A DNA stretch of 64,000 bases from Jackrogersella multiformis (Eukaryota > Ascomycota > Sordariomycetes > Xylariales > Hypoxylaceae), in the NCBI GenBank assembly GCA_902806575.1, contig CADCXD010000018.1:1612001-1676000 (forward strand), written 5' to 3'. The notes below the pieces were generated by a model that was not told the DNA's origin, did no database searches, and saw only the letters and a program-made list of their open reading frames with translations. Within the stretch, counting starts at the first letter, position 1, and every line of letters begins with the position of its first letter. Positions 35,980 through 47,645 of the stretch are shown here, in pieces. Position numbers and translations under genes: made by a program.

Positions 35980-38621
35980 GGCGGAGATAGTTAGCTGTTT
36001 TGAAGGCAAATTATGATGATATGACATGGGGCTAGGCTGGGTATCTTGGTTATTTGTCTGGATTTGTTTGGGCTGCTGCCTTTGTCTTGAGGCCTAGTTA
36101 GTGAGGGTTAATGAAATACAATCTACCGGATGTCTATGGCAATCGCTCTTACAAGCTTCATACATCGACTACTCTACTAAGCACTTATGCTTCGTATCGA
36201 AACTCATAAGTCTGTTTGATAAAAGTAAATTATACTACTAGGAGGTAAACCTTTGGTGGTCTCTACGAATGCTCCACGCACCCCCCCTGAGAGGGAAGAA
36301 TTGATTACAAAGGACTATTACCGATAACCTTCTCTCTATTAATAGCCCCCATACACACCATTGGTAATATAGGCTCCGCCCTATTACCCCAGACCCCATT
36401 AAAGTGGTATCTGATAATAGCAAATAAGGGGCTCACTCTTGAGTTAATGTTGGTGCAAGGCAAAATACTGCTATATATGTGTGGTTACCAATACCACCCA
36501 AGGGAGACGATATCTATTGATCAGCATATCATGTTACATTCCTACCTAGGTAGACATTAGAAATGTTACCCTTAAAGATACACTTCAACTCTTATTGGTT
36601 TTCAAGAGATTGAGATCCACGTGGCAGCACAAGATACTCTTGCAGGAACAGCAGCCTCATTCACATGGAATATGCACGTCCAAACGCGACCCAATACGAC
36701 GGATCATCGATTTTGGTTCGGCCGAGTATGTCGTGCTATCTATCATAGGTACCTAGGTAGTTTCTATCTCGATCGTGGACCTTGAGGATCATTCAAGATT
36801 CTCATTAAGAAGGTAATCGATTATATCGGTGACGCAAGGAGTGCTAGCAGTCGGGTGTCAACGCGGCACTTGTACTTAGCAGCTTAGTGAACTTTATAAT
36901 TGGACCTGGAGTCCGAGTTTGGATGTCTCTAAGAAGCCTAGCTCTAAGTAAAGGTCTAGGCAGCAGGGAATCAAAGGGACTAGGTACCGGTTACGATAAA
37001 GGAAGGATTTAATTGCCTAGGCCTTACGCGGTACATGATAATCTCATCCTTCGGGCCGAAATTCCTATTCAGGGTATAGAGCGGCTCGTCATGCTGAACG
37101 TTGTGGCATTAAAGTATGAGCGAGGTGAAGTATGTTACAACTTATTGTTCCCCCTAGAAGGCGTAATATTTGTTGTGTTAAGCTCATCTGATGGTATAAG
37201 GGCACGACTACCAATCATACCTAGGTACTAGATCTTCCTACTGTTATAGTTAATATAGGCAAGTACATAACTAGTACATATATATTAAGCCACTGTCTAC
37301 ATCAAGTTAGGCTCGTAGGGCTTACCCGCCCACGATCTAGATATGGCACGATCCTAGCAACATGAAATGTTCCATCGTTATTCGAACCATTAGTGCGGGG
37401 TGTTGTGTTCACAGCGTAGCAATATCGTAATAGTGTCGTATATAAGCTGTTAATACATGGTCAGCACCTTACGGCCGACCGTCCAGTTGCAGCTTACGAT
37501 CTAGGTAGCTTACCGAGTCTCTAGTAAAAATAGACTAGTCTAGGCTACCTAGGTAGACAATAATTGGGTATCATCGTGGTTTCCACAGGCTGACAAACAG
37601 GCTGAGTCCTACGATATTCAATATGTCCCAAGAATCACGGCCAATAAGCCCTTGAAATTGGTAAGAAAGACAGGGAAAAGGATTGCTCGTACATATAACA
37701 CAGCCGCTCGGCATATGCCATGGGTATGGTTGATTTTCGCTACACAATGGGTGACGACCATTAATCGAAGGAATAAATACCCGATTTGCTGTGAGCTATA
37801 GTACCATGTACGTATCACGGTATCTCTATCGACCCATGTGCGCTTAGCATCATAGTATTCCATCCTATCGGTGCAAATTAAGTTCTGTGTCTCCATCATA
37901 CATCAGGTGAAAAGGCCAAAACAGGTAGGTATCTTACAGCTCAGCCTGCACATGCACCCGTGGTTATTGTAATCTGACAAACCAGTGTAAGGCTTCTAGT
38001 GTAGTTTCCAGCTTTGGAGCTCGGAACGTGGTTGTACTGTACTCCATATGGGCCTATACGTATAACCCGCTAGCAGGGATTCTATTCGGGATCGCTTTCG
38101 GCTTCAAATATACTGATAGACGGCACCTTGGGGGCCGTGGAAGCCCTGGCAGCCTGGGAGCACGGAGATGATTGATTACCTAGGTACCTACCTAGGTACC
38201 TAGGCACGTAGCATTCGAGGATTTTAGTGGAATAACTAGTAAGCATAGGTATCTAATCACGGATATGCTAGACCTGCACCAAATAAAATAGGGTAAGCGG
38301 GATACTAAGACATGGCATTGGACTTATGGTATATCGACTCAAGCATGTTTTAATGGGTCGGGAGATCTAGCTATGAGGAGCATCAAGGTCGCTTGCTTTG
38401 GACCCCAAATCTTCTTGATTACCTGAGTATCAACTAGGTTCGTGCTTTCAGATACGGAACGTTGATTGAATTGAGCGCCGTTCGCCTTGTTTTGACGTAC
38501 AAGGTCATATGAGGTCGTTCTATCGAACATGTCTTCAGAAAAGCGTGTTCGGACGTACGAGGAGGTAATATCTGAAAACCACATTGGCAAAGTTTAGTTG
38601 GAGAAATCTAATTCTAGTCAG
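35980..38621. other. 2.6-kb intergenic region within the cluster
   Basis: No gene is supported between the PKS and the regulator. Short frames (37013-37231, 37618-37899 minus, 38339-38590 minus) lack domains. The stretch has the densest set of palindromic repeats in the cluster: 36542-36553, about 36748, about 37211, 37545-37556 and 38177-38204. The promoter of the Zn2Cys6 gene must lie at its right end. Confidence 0.55.
38177..38204. repeat. palindromic CCTAGG repeat cluster
   Basis: Several TACCTAGGTA units follow each other in a 28-bp block. It lies about 420 bp upstream of the regulator start. Confidence 0.8.
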
Positions 38622-41141
38622 ATGTCGAGGGAGACTATCGGGAAGGATTACGCAGGTGAGCGGGGATCACTAAGACCCCAGATATGACAGGTGTGAATCC
38701 GAATCATAACTAATCGTCGTCGGCAGTATGTGATCAATGCCGAATCAAGAAGATAAGGTGTGGGAGAGAGAAGCCTTTCTGCTCCAACTGCACACGCCTG
38801 GGACACAATTGCGAATGGTCCGGGAATGGTAAAAAGGGCAATCAAACGGTTCTGTTGTAAGAATCTATCAACCAGATTTGTTGGCCCACGGTTACCTAAA
38901 CTTATGAGCGACAGAAGCCATACAATAGAAAGTTTGAGCAGACGACTCGAAAGTCTGGAGGTATGTATGCCGATTATTTCCATCTTATTCCCTATACTCA
39001 TCGCATGAACTTACTGCCTTAAATAGGATGCACTGGCGGAGACACAAAATACTGTTAAGGAGCTCGTGTTGGGAACGCCAAACAGTTCAGACGCTCCAAA
39101 AGCGCTATATCCCAGTCACACTTGGCCTACACCCGAGGACACTGCTCCGGTAGCTTACGAGGCACCGATTTTCAAGAGGCCTCTTGGCCACTTTCTCAGG
39201 GATCAGAATGTTGAAGTTAGTGAGAGATACTTCGACCCCACGTCGCTTGAGTCTCTCTTGTACAATATAAGAGACTCCATCCTCGAGCCCCTTGTTAACG
39301 GCGGGACTGAGAACCAGAGTGTGAGAGATGGGGCTCGTCTCGCGCAACGGGAATTCGATCGTCTAGTGTCTCAGGAGGAAGAAATTATTAAAAATGGGAT
39401 ACTTCCTACGGCGCCTCCTATTTCTATCCTGAAGGCCATGATTGAGCCGTACTTCGCAACCATCAACCCGCATTTCCCTATTTGGACCAAGGAATCCTTC
39501 ATGCGAATTGACACAGCTCTTCAAGAGACAGACTCTTCCGACCAGGACCTAGGGCGGATTGTATGTTCTAATAATTTGATCCTCATGACTTTAGCAGCGA
39601 ACTTGTTACATCCGCCTCCCCATCCGGATAAGCCGAGGAGATCCAAGCCGGCACGTAGTAGTTCGTCTATTGACCTTGATCTCACAAAGGGCTTCCTCGC
39701 AAACGCAAAGAGGGCAATTGAGCATGCGGAGCTTCTACTGCCACCTCGGCTCATCAATGTCCAAGCCCTGTTATCTTTAGTATGCTCCTAGTTGACCACA
39801 ATCTGTGCTATTAAAATATAGCTAACATGCCATGATGAAGTGTGTTGTGGCGCAGGAACACATGTCGCCAGTCGTATTCACGAGGTTATTCAACCTAACC
39901 ACCCAGTGCGCAAAGTCTATTGGCCTTCATGGCTGGGAAAGGAGCGCTCGAGGGCAAGACGACACCCAAGAAAGACGATGTGTATCGTACTGTTTATATA
40001 TTCTCGACAAGGCAGTCTGCTGGACTGTCGGCACACCTCCTTGCGTCGCAGCATATGACGTGTACATCGATACCGCGTCAAAGTTGCTCGACAATGCGAC
40101 TATGGGTAACCTAATCGCTAAAGCAAAGCTAGCCGAAATCCAGGAGTCGATATACATAGAGATATACGCACACCGGGCTCCAGCAAGGACGGAGGACCAA
40201 GTGCGATCGATGGTATCTAAACTCAACCAGAGACTGCAGGACTGGCTCACTGAATCGGGTGTAGAACTAGAGGATATGGATAATACCGCCCCACCGAGCA
40301 CTATTTCGAAGACCGAACTGTCTGTCGGATTTACCTGTACGCAGTTGTTATATATGTGGCCCTTTAGAGATCATCCAGACATTGTATCTGAACGCATAGA
40401 GGTCAGCAGGAGGTGTATAAGACTCTTTTTGCGTCTACGGAGCTCCTCGGCAGAAATGGGGAACCAGGGGATACTTCCGCGGTTAGCATTTCCAACTGTA
40501 ACTCTGCTTCTGTCTCATTTTCCTAGCTTTTCATATCCTGAGAAAGCTAATTATATAAATATAGCATCGTGGCGTCTCACCCGCCTCTCTACCTATACGA
40601 AATTTGCGCACACATCCTCGTCGGGGGAGAGGGGCAGGATTCAGACCTAGAATTGCTTCAATCGTTCACGGAACTGCTTCAGGGCATTACAGACCTGCGA
40701 GAGGAGAACTCATATAACAAACGACTGTACGACGTATTTTCCATCCTCATGGGCGTTATATCCGCAAAGAAGACTCAACGAAAGCGACGAAAAATCCAAC
40801 ATATTCTGTCATCATCATCATCATCATCCTCGACATCACCACCTCACACCCGCCGCGCATCTCCTTATAGCCCTTCTTCGGACCTAAACTCTAACAATAA
40901 TGAGAATAAAAAATCACACCAGATCGAAGACAATAGTCAAAATACTATATATTTCAAAGACTCAAGCTTCGATCCGCTGATGTCCCCGACGGATTCCGGG
41001 GGTTGCACAGAAGACCAACTAGCCACCTTGATAGGGCCATTGGAAAAGGCACCGTTCGAGGCTTTTGACCTTCTTGGATATAGTGAGTCCCAAGCAATGA
41101 GAGGCGAAATCCTTATCGAGAAGGATATGTGGTGGGATTGA
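38622..41141 (+). CDS. Zn2Cys6 transcription factor (putative cluster regulator)
   Basis: Proposed exons: 38622-38655, 38727-38828, 38929-38960, 39027-39779, 39841-40511 and 40565-41141 (722 residues). The first two and 39027-39779 are firm. The join between the zinc cluster and the coiled coil (intron 38829-38928) and the last intron (40512-40564, weak donor GTCTCA) are tentative. The zinc cluster lies near the N terminus with the classic spacing: CDQCRIKKIRC, then CSNC and the last Cys of TRLGHNC. A short coiled coil follows (SLSRRLESLEDALAETQ). The central fungal transcription-factor domain includes MIEPYFATINPHFPIWTKESF, INVQALLSL and TRLFNLTTQCAKSIGLHGWER. The C terminus has a serine run encoded by TCA repeats. 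It would sit in the nucleus and bind CGG-type half-sites. Its position between the PKS and an SDR suggests it controls the cluster. Confidence 0.88.
40806..40832 (+). repeat. TCA trinucleotide microsatellite in coding sequence
   Basis: Repeated TCA/TCC codons encode a run of serines in the C-terminal part of the Zn2Cys6 protein. The repeat could vary in length between strains. Confidence 0.75.
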
Positions 41142-41377
41142 GTAAATTTTGACCTAATATCTTCTTGCCTGTTGAGATCAATTGAAGATCTTCCAGATAG
41201 TAACGCGTAATAGGCACGCCTTATTGATATGGGATATCAATGGAGTAAGACTCGATTTCGGATGGGACAGAATAGGATAGGCACTTACAAGGGAAATTGT
41301 AGGGGTACAAAATGAATTATGTAGCAACCTTGGAAGGTGGCTCATGTTGGTGTAAAATCATGAGAATTAGGATTTTA

Positions 41378-42272
41378 TCATTTTCTTTCGCTTCTGCCCT
41401 CCCTCTTTCCGGGACGCATCAGTTCTAGTATGAACATCATGCCTTCGTTGCAAGGATCCGGCGGTTCTCTCAAATACACGTCGTCGACGAAAATCTCAAC
41501 GGCGAAACCAACAGTGGATTTCTCAAACTCGTGTCCCCAAGAATCCGTAAGTGGTGCACCGTCCACCAATAAATCAACCGTAGACGTGACTTTTTCCATC
41601 GGGGTCAAGTATTCCTGAGGATATGCATCCCATAAGGCCTCAGGTAATAGGTTTGTCCGTACAGATCCAGGACAGATGGCGTATGTTCTTATGCCATCTT
41701 CTTCATAGAACAAGGGAGCGACCGATCGCATGAAATTTAATATACCTGCCTTGGCCGCCGCGTATAAAGGCGTGATTGCCTGGGGATACTAGAAGAGTAT
41801 GAGGTGGTGCTATTATCATAAATACTTGGTGAAGTATACTTACTATACCAGCGATACTCGATGTCATAATGAGGACACAGTCCTTGCCTCCATTGGTATT
41901 TGCCCTGAAGTAGTGTTGCGCAAGATAACTCGTCTTGATCACCCCCTTTAGGTTGATATCAATGCTAGACTCGTCTGGTTCTGGCGGAGGTGAGGATAGT
42001 GCATGTCTCTCGAAGAACTTCCCCCTTTCCATGACACCGGCGTTCGCGAACACAAAGTCGAGCCGGCCTTCAGCCTTGAAGACGGAATCGAAAGATGATG
42101 AAAGAGACTTCCATGAGGCGACGTCGACTTTATGAAAAGTACAGCTACTAAGACTGGCTTCGTTCAAATCGAAAATATGCACCCTCCAACCCTTCCGAGA
42201 GAAGACCTCAGCGACAGCTAGTCCTAGTCCTGACGCGCCGCCAGTAATGATAACTACTTTGGAATTCGGCAT
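41378..42272 (-). CDS. short-chain dehydrogenase/reductase (15-PGDH-like)
   Basis: Two exons, 42272-41844 and 41788-41378, give 279 residues. The 55-bp intron runs from GTAAGT to TTCTAG. The cofactor motif is TGGASGLG at residues about 10-17. The second strand ends VHIFDLN, where Asp favours NAD(H) over NADPH. FANAGV supplies the NAG motif. The catalytic Ser is in MTSSIAG, and Tyr and Lys are in YAAAK, encoded just after the intron. The later PGSVRTNL segment is the typical PG motif. The overall form resembles 15-hydroxyprostaglandin-dehydrogenase-type SDRs that oxidise secondary alcohols. It converges on the Zn2Cys6 gene with 236 bp between stop codons and is the last gene before the transposon island. 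Membership in the cluster is likely but not proven; it might reset the oxidation state of a chain hydroxyl. Confidence 0.88.
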
Positions 42273-42855
42273 GATTTATATGGGATAGAAAAGAAACAAG
42301 GAATTACTTAAGACATAGTTGAAAAAATACTTAAAATATTGTAATTTATGAGCTTCCTTCCCCGCACCGGCATTTTCTAATGCTCTACGTGCGTAGCTTG
42401 CCGAGTCTGTCTTTCATACCAGGTCCCTACCTCCTATGCATACGTGATATGATCGTTATTCAATACCTTGGATAGGGGTAACCTGGTATGTTGTTACATG
42501 ATCGAGGATTTCGTGATGCTAATGAGGCAGCTTGTTATAACCTCAAGGGCCTGTAGATAGGTAATTACAGGCGATTGGTGTGTACCTAATGGTATGACAT
42601 GTTACCTAAGCCACCAAATTAATGCTGGCGTTCAAGGACGTTTTGAGTTGTGACGAAGTGGTAGATTTGCTAACAATATTCCGAGATTGATAAATACCTA
42701 CCGGTATGTTATACAAATGGATACTTGGGAACCTAACTTATCTGCTTATCGCTGTGGCTTGGTCCCGCGAGCTAGCACGGACCACATGTAGGTTTATCTA
42801 GTACTGGCGGGGACCCGGATTGGTGGAAAGCCGAAGCTTACGCAGGGAGACAGCT
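42273..42855. other. intergenic region between SDR and transposon island
   Basis: About 580 bp of normal base composition containing the SDR promoter. No gene is seen. Composition changes sharply at the inverted repeat starting at 42856. Confidence 0.5.
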
Positions 42856-42900
42856 GTACCGCATCCACTAAGATATAATTAACTTTAAGGCACGGTTTAA
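42856..42900 (+). repeat. left terminal inverted repeat (45 bp)
   Basis: Matches the reverse complement of 53948-53992 over 45 bp with one mismatch (T against C at the thirtieth base). Similarity stops abruptly after the shared GGTTTAA. The repeat keeps near-normal GC, unlike the interior. Confidence 0.9.
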
Positions 42901-43169
42901 AAACCTAATTATACCATATCAGGAAATACGCTAAACTATATCCGGCTATAACTTTTTTAACGAATATTAAAATATCGTTAATTTTTTATAAAAATTATAA
43001 TAAATAATTAAGTTTTTTAATTTAAATTATTTAAAATATTTAATTAATAAATTATTAAAAATATAAATTATTAAAATAAAATTTTAAATATATCGTATTT
43101 ATTTATATTAATAAAAACTTAAAGTTATTTTATTTTTAAAAAATTATCGTATATTTTTAATATATATAT

Positions 43170-43295
43170 ATATATATATTATTATATATTAATAAATTAA
43201 AATAAAAGTTTTAAAATAATTATTTTTTTAAGAATAAAAATAAAGTTAATATCTCGAAAAATAATTAATAAATTATATAATTATAGCTTTTTATA
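43170..43295 (-). repeat. long terminal repeat, left copy
   Basis: Direct repeat of 52038-52164, about 85-90% identical by eye. It shares the blocks AAAATAAAAGTTTTAAAATA, AATATCTCGAAAAATAATTA and AATTATAGC. It ends TTTTTATA where the right copy ends CTTTACA, which is what RIP of a CA end would give. Confidence 0.75.
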
Positions 43296-46200
43296 ACACT
43301 CTTTTAATAAAAAGAAAAATTAACGTCCTCGTTAATTATAAGTTATTATTTTATTAAATTAATTTTATTAAATTAATTTTTAACGTTTAATAAATATATT
43401 AAATATATTAATATTATTATTTTTTTATCGTTATTATTATTTAATAACGTGTTTTTATAAACGAAACGTATATTATCGAAATCGTTAAACGTTTACGTTT
43501 TAATTATAAGTTTAATTTTCGATAATATAAATATCGATATTTTAATTAATATTATTATTAATTTTTTTATAATAAACGTAATTAACTTAAGTACGAAAAT
43601 TAATGTTTTAATTTATAACGTAATTACGATAATAAATATAATAAATAATATTAATTATAATTTATAAAAATGTTACGCGCGTTTTTTATAATCGTTATAA
43701 CTTCGGTAATATTTATTAAAAATTTCTTTATTAATTATTATTATTTTTTAATAATCAAAAGGATTTTTATAATTAATACGTATTATTATTATAATTATTA
43801 ACTTATATTCGTTATTATTTATTATAAAGCGTTAATATTTAAAAATGTTTTATTATCGTTATTAATTATTATAATTATTATTTTATTAATTATAGTTTTT
43901 TAAAACTTTAACTTTATATTATTATTTTTATATATTAATTAAGTTAATTTAATTAGTTTTAACTTATTATATAATTTTTTAAGAAAGTTTTAACGTTTTT
44001 TTTTACGTTTTTATTAATGTAAAGTATTTTAAATATATTTTTATTTAAGATTTTAAAGGATATTTTAATAATAACTTTTATTTTTTAATTAATAGTTTTA
44101 TTTTATTGATTAATTTTTTTAAATTAATTTTAAATTATTTAATAAAAGATCGTTATTAAAAAGATTTTATATGTTAAGATTTTTAATAACGTTTTAATAA
44201 TTAAAGTAACGTTAAATTATAAATAAAACGATATTATTTTTATTATTTTTACGTAATATACTTTAAAATCGGTAATATTTATTAAATTTTTATCGTTATT
44301 ATTTTAAAAAGTTTATTATTATTAAGGTTTATTATCGTTTTATATTTTAATAATTTTAAATGTTTTATTAATAATTATTATTTATTTATCGTTAAATAAG
44401 TATTAATAAATTTATTTAAACGTTAAATTAATAGTTTTTTTAATTAAAGTTTTAAAAAGCTTAAGTATTAATTTTTTTATAAAAAGTATTATAAAGTAAA
44501 AAGTAAGTAAGAAATTTCTTTTATAAAGTTAAAGTTTATAAAAGAAAAAAAAAAGAAAAGAAAAAAAAAATTTTATTATAAGGAAAAATTTTTTAATAAA
44601 TGTAAGTAAGAAAAATGCTTATATAAATAAAGAATATAAGTATAAGTTATTTTAATATTAAAATATTTAATTTTTTTTCGATTTAATTATAGTTTTATTA
44701 TAATTTAAATATCGAAGTATTTAGCTTTTTTTTAAAGTAAGAATTTTAATAGTAATTATAATTATTGTTTTAATCGTAATTACTTAATAATTTATAACTT
44801 ACCCGCGCTTTTTTTTATTTCTTTAACGTTATTTATAAATTATACTTTTTATATTATAATAAATCTTAATTTTATAACTTTTAATAATTTTTTTATTAAA
44901 ATTATAATTTATAATCTCGTTAATTTTTTTAGTGATATTAATAATTAAGTAAAAAAAATTAATTAATTATTATCGATATAATTTAATAATATATTTTTAA
45001 TAAGTTATTTTTTTAATATTTATATAATTTTTTCATTATTTAATATATGTTATTATTTATTTACGATTAATTATATTAATTTGTTAATTAATTTTAAAGG
45101 TATACCGTTAAAGGTTTACGTATTTTTAAAAAATTATATATTAAAGGGTTATAATTTATTAATAGATTTAATATAAAGTTAATTAAGTAATAAAAGGTGT
45201 TTTTTATTATAATCGTTTAATAATATTATTATATTTTAAATAAATAAGTGTTTTAAATATTATTAATCGAAAGTTAATAAATAATCTTTTTATTATACGA
45301 GGTATTTAAAAATAAAACGTCTTTTTTACTTATTTACTTATTTACTTATTAATTTAATAATTTAATAATTTTATATAATATTTAATTATTATTATTTTCT
45401 TTTATAATAATTTAATTTAATTACGGTCGTTTTTTTACGTAAGGATTTTAAATAATTAATTTATTAATATAATTTTATAGATTTATTAATTATTAAGTAA
45501 TTTAAGTTTATACGTAAACTTATCGATTCGTTTTAAAATTAATAACGGTTCGATACGTTATATTAACCATTTACGAGGTAATTTATTTAATAATATATAA
45601 TCTTTATATAATTTAAGGTAAATTAATTTATTTTTCTTAAAAAAAATAAAGTTATATTTTAAATTATAATAAGCTTTTACTTTAATAGTTATAAAGTTAA
45701 TATATTCTTTTATTCTTTTTTAATAATATCGTTTTAATATATTATAATTAATTACGTTCCTTAATATTTTTAATAAAATAATAATAATTTATAACTTAAA
45801 ATTATATATTAATTTATTAAATAACTTTCCGATTATTAATAACTTAATATTATTAAGGTTATATTATAACGTTAAAATTATTTTTAATTACGGTATATCG
45901 TTTAATAAATAATAATAATAAATTATTACCTCGATTTTTTAATTACGTCGTTTCGTTATATTATTAATTTAAGAATAATAATTTATTAATATAATTAATA
46001 ATATCTTAAATCGAATAAATAACGTTTATTATATCTTATTATTAAATTTAACGTTTTTATTTAAAATTACTTTATATAAAATACTTTAATTTAATAATAT
46101 AAATGTTTTAAAAAGTAATACGGCTTAATAATAAACTTTATATTTAATATTTCCAAATATTAAAATCGTTTTTTTATTAAATTTACATATAATTACTATT

Positions 46201-47479
46201 ATTATATTAAAATAAATAAAGCTTTTAATAAACCATATATTTTCTTTATTTAAAACTTTTAATAAATTTACGATAAAATTTTAAATTATTATATAAAATA
46301 GTTAAAACGGTAAGTTTATAAGTTTTAATTTATTGTAAAGCTTTAAACGTTTAATCCGATTTTTATAATAACCGGGGTAATATTCGATATATTTTTAAAC
46401 CTTTTATAAAAGGTTATAAATATAGACCGATTTTAACTTATAAAACATTTATTTCGATTTAAAATAATGTTTTAAATTATAAACTTTATTAAATAGTTTA
46501 TATATATAAATTAATAAAATCATTAATTAGCGTAAATTATTTAACTTAATATAATATATAAAATTATTTAGTAATTTATATTAAAATTATTTAATTATAT
46601 CTTTGCTTTTATTAACTTTTTAAAAAATAATACGTAAACGATTTAATTATTTATTATGGTTATATCTTTTTAATATTTTCTTCTTAAATTTATTATTTAA
46701 TATAAGTTTAATAAATATATAAATAAACTTATTTAAGATATTTTTAAGAATTAACTTTATTTTATCTTTTTATTTTATTAAATCTTTTATATTATTTTAT
46801 ATCGGTAAATAAAATAATATATTTAAAATTAAATTTAACTTTTTAAAAATATAATAAACGTTAAGGTTAAATTAAGATAAATATATTAAAATAATTATTA
46901 ATTTATTATTTATTTTATTTATATTAATTATTTTAAGTATTATTTAATTAACGATGTTTTTTATTATATTATAATTTATTAAAATAATAATTAATTATAT
47001 ATAAAATTATAATTAAATTTTATTATTTTTATAAGCTTATATTAAATAAATAATTTTTAATTTTATTATTGTATATTATAATTTAACTTTTATATTAATT
47101 TCGTTTTAAAGTATATTTATATGGAATATTATAACTCCGAAATTTCTTTATTTTAATATATTAATATCGTTAAATTTAATAATTTATTTTATAATATCTT
47201 AAATAAATTTAATTCGTTTTTTATCGGTATATATATAATCTTTATAATATATTAACGTTTATATTAAAATTTTAAAAGAATCTTTTATTAAATTTTTCTT
47301 TCGGTTAATATTTTTATTTTCCTGTTTTATAAAGGTTTAATTTTTTATTAATATTATAAAATATATTTTTATAAAAACCTTATTATACCGATATATATTT
47401 CCAAATTAACTAATATTTATAACATTAAGATCTTTTTAATTATATTCGACTTATCGTTTATAATAACGATTTTTAATCT

Positions 47480-47645
47480 ATTAATTAAAAATCCAAGTAA
47501 AATAATTAATAAAAAACCGAAAAATAATTTTTTTAACGATAATATAAATCTTATATTATTATATATATTAAATATCTAATTAAGATATTTCTTATATTAT
47601 TCCTTAATATTATTAAATATCACGATATTATTAATATATACTTTA
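47480..47645 (-). pseudogene. reverse transcriptase remnant (Ty3/gypsy)
   Basis: Minus-strand reading gives VYINNIVIFNN (ancestral catalytic Asp pair now Asn-Asn), then an interrupted helix, ILSLKKLFFGF, LLGFLINRL and a lysine/aspartate-rich stretch. These are the palm motif and following region of Ty3-type reverse transcriptases. The catalytic residues are lost and stops interrupt the frame. Confidence 0.75.

Noticed and set aside
35980..38621. A hidden cluster gene in the 2.6-kb gap between PKS and regulator
   Set aside because: Both strands have only short frames without domains or consistent splice joins, and palindromic repeats dominate.
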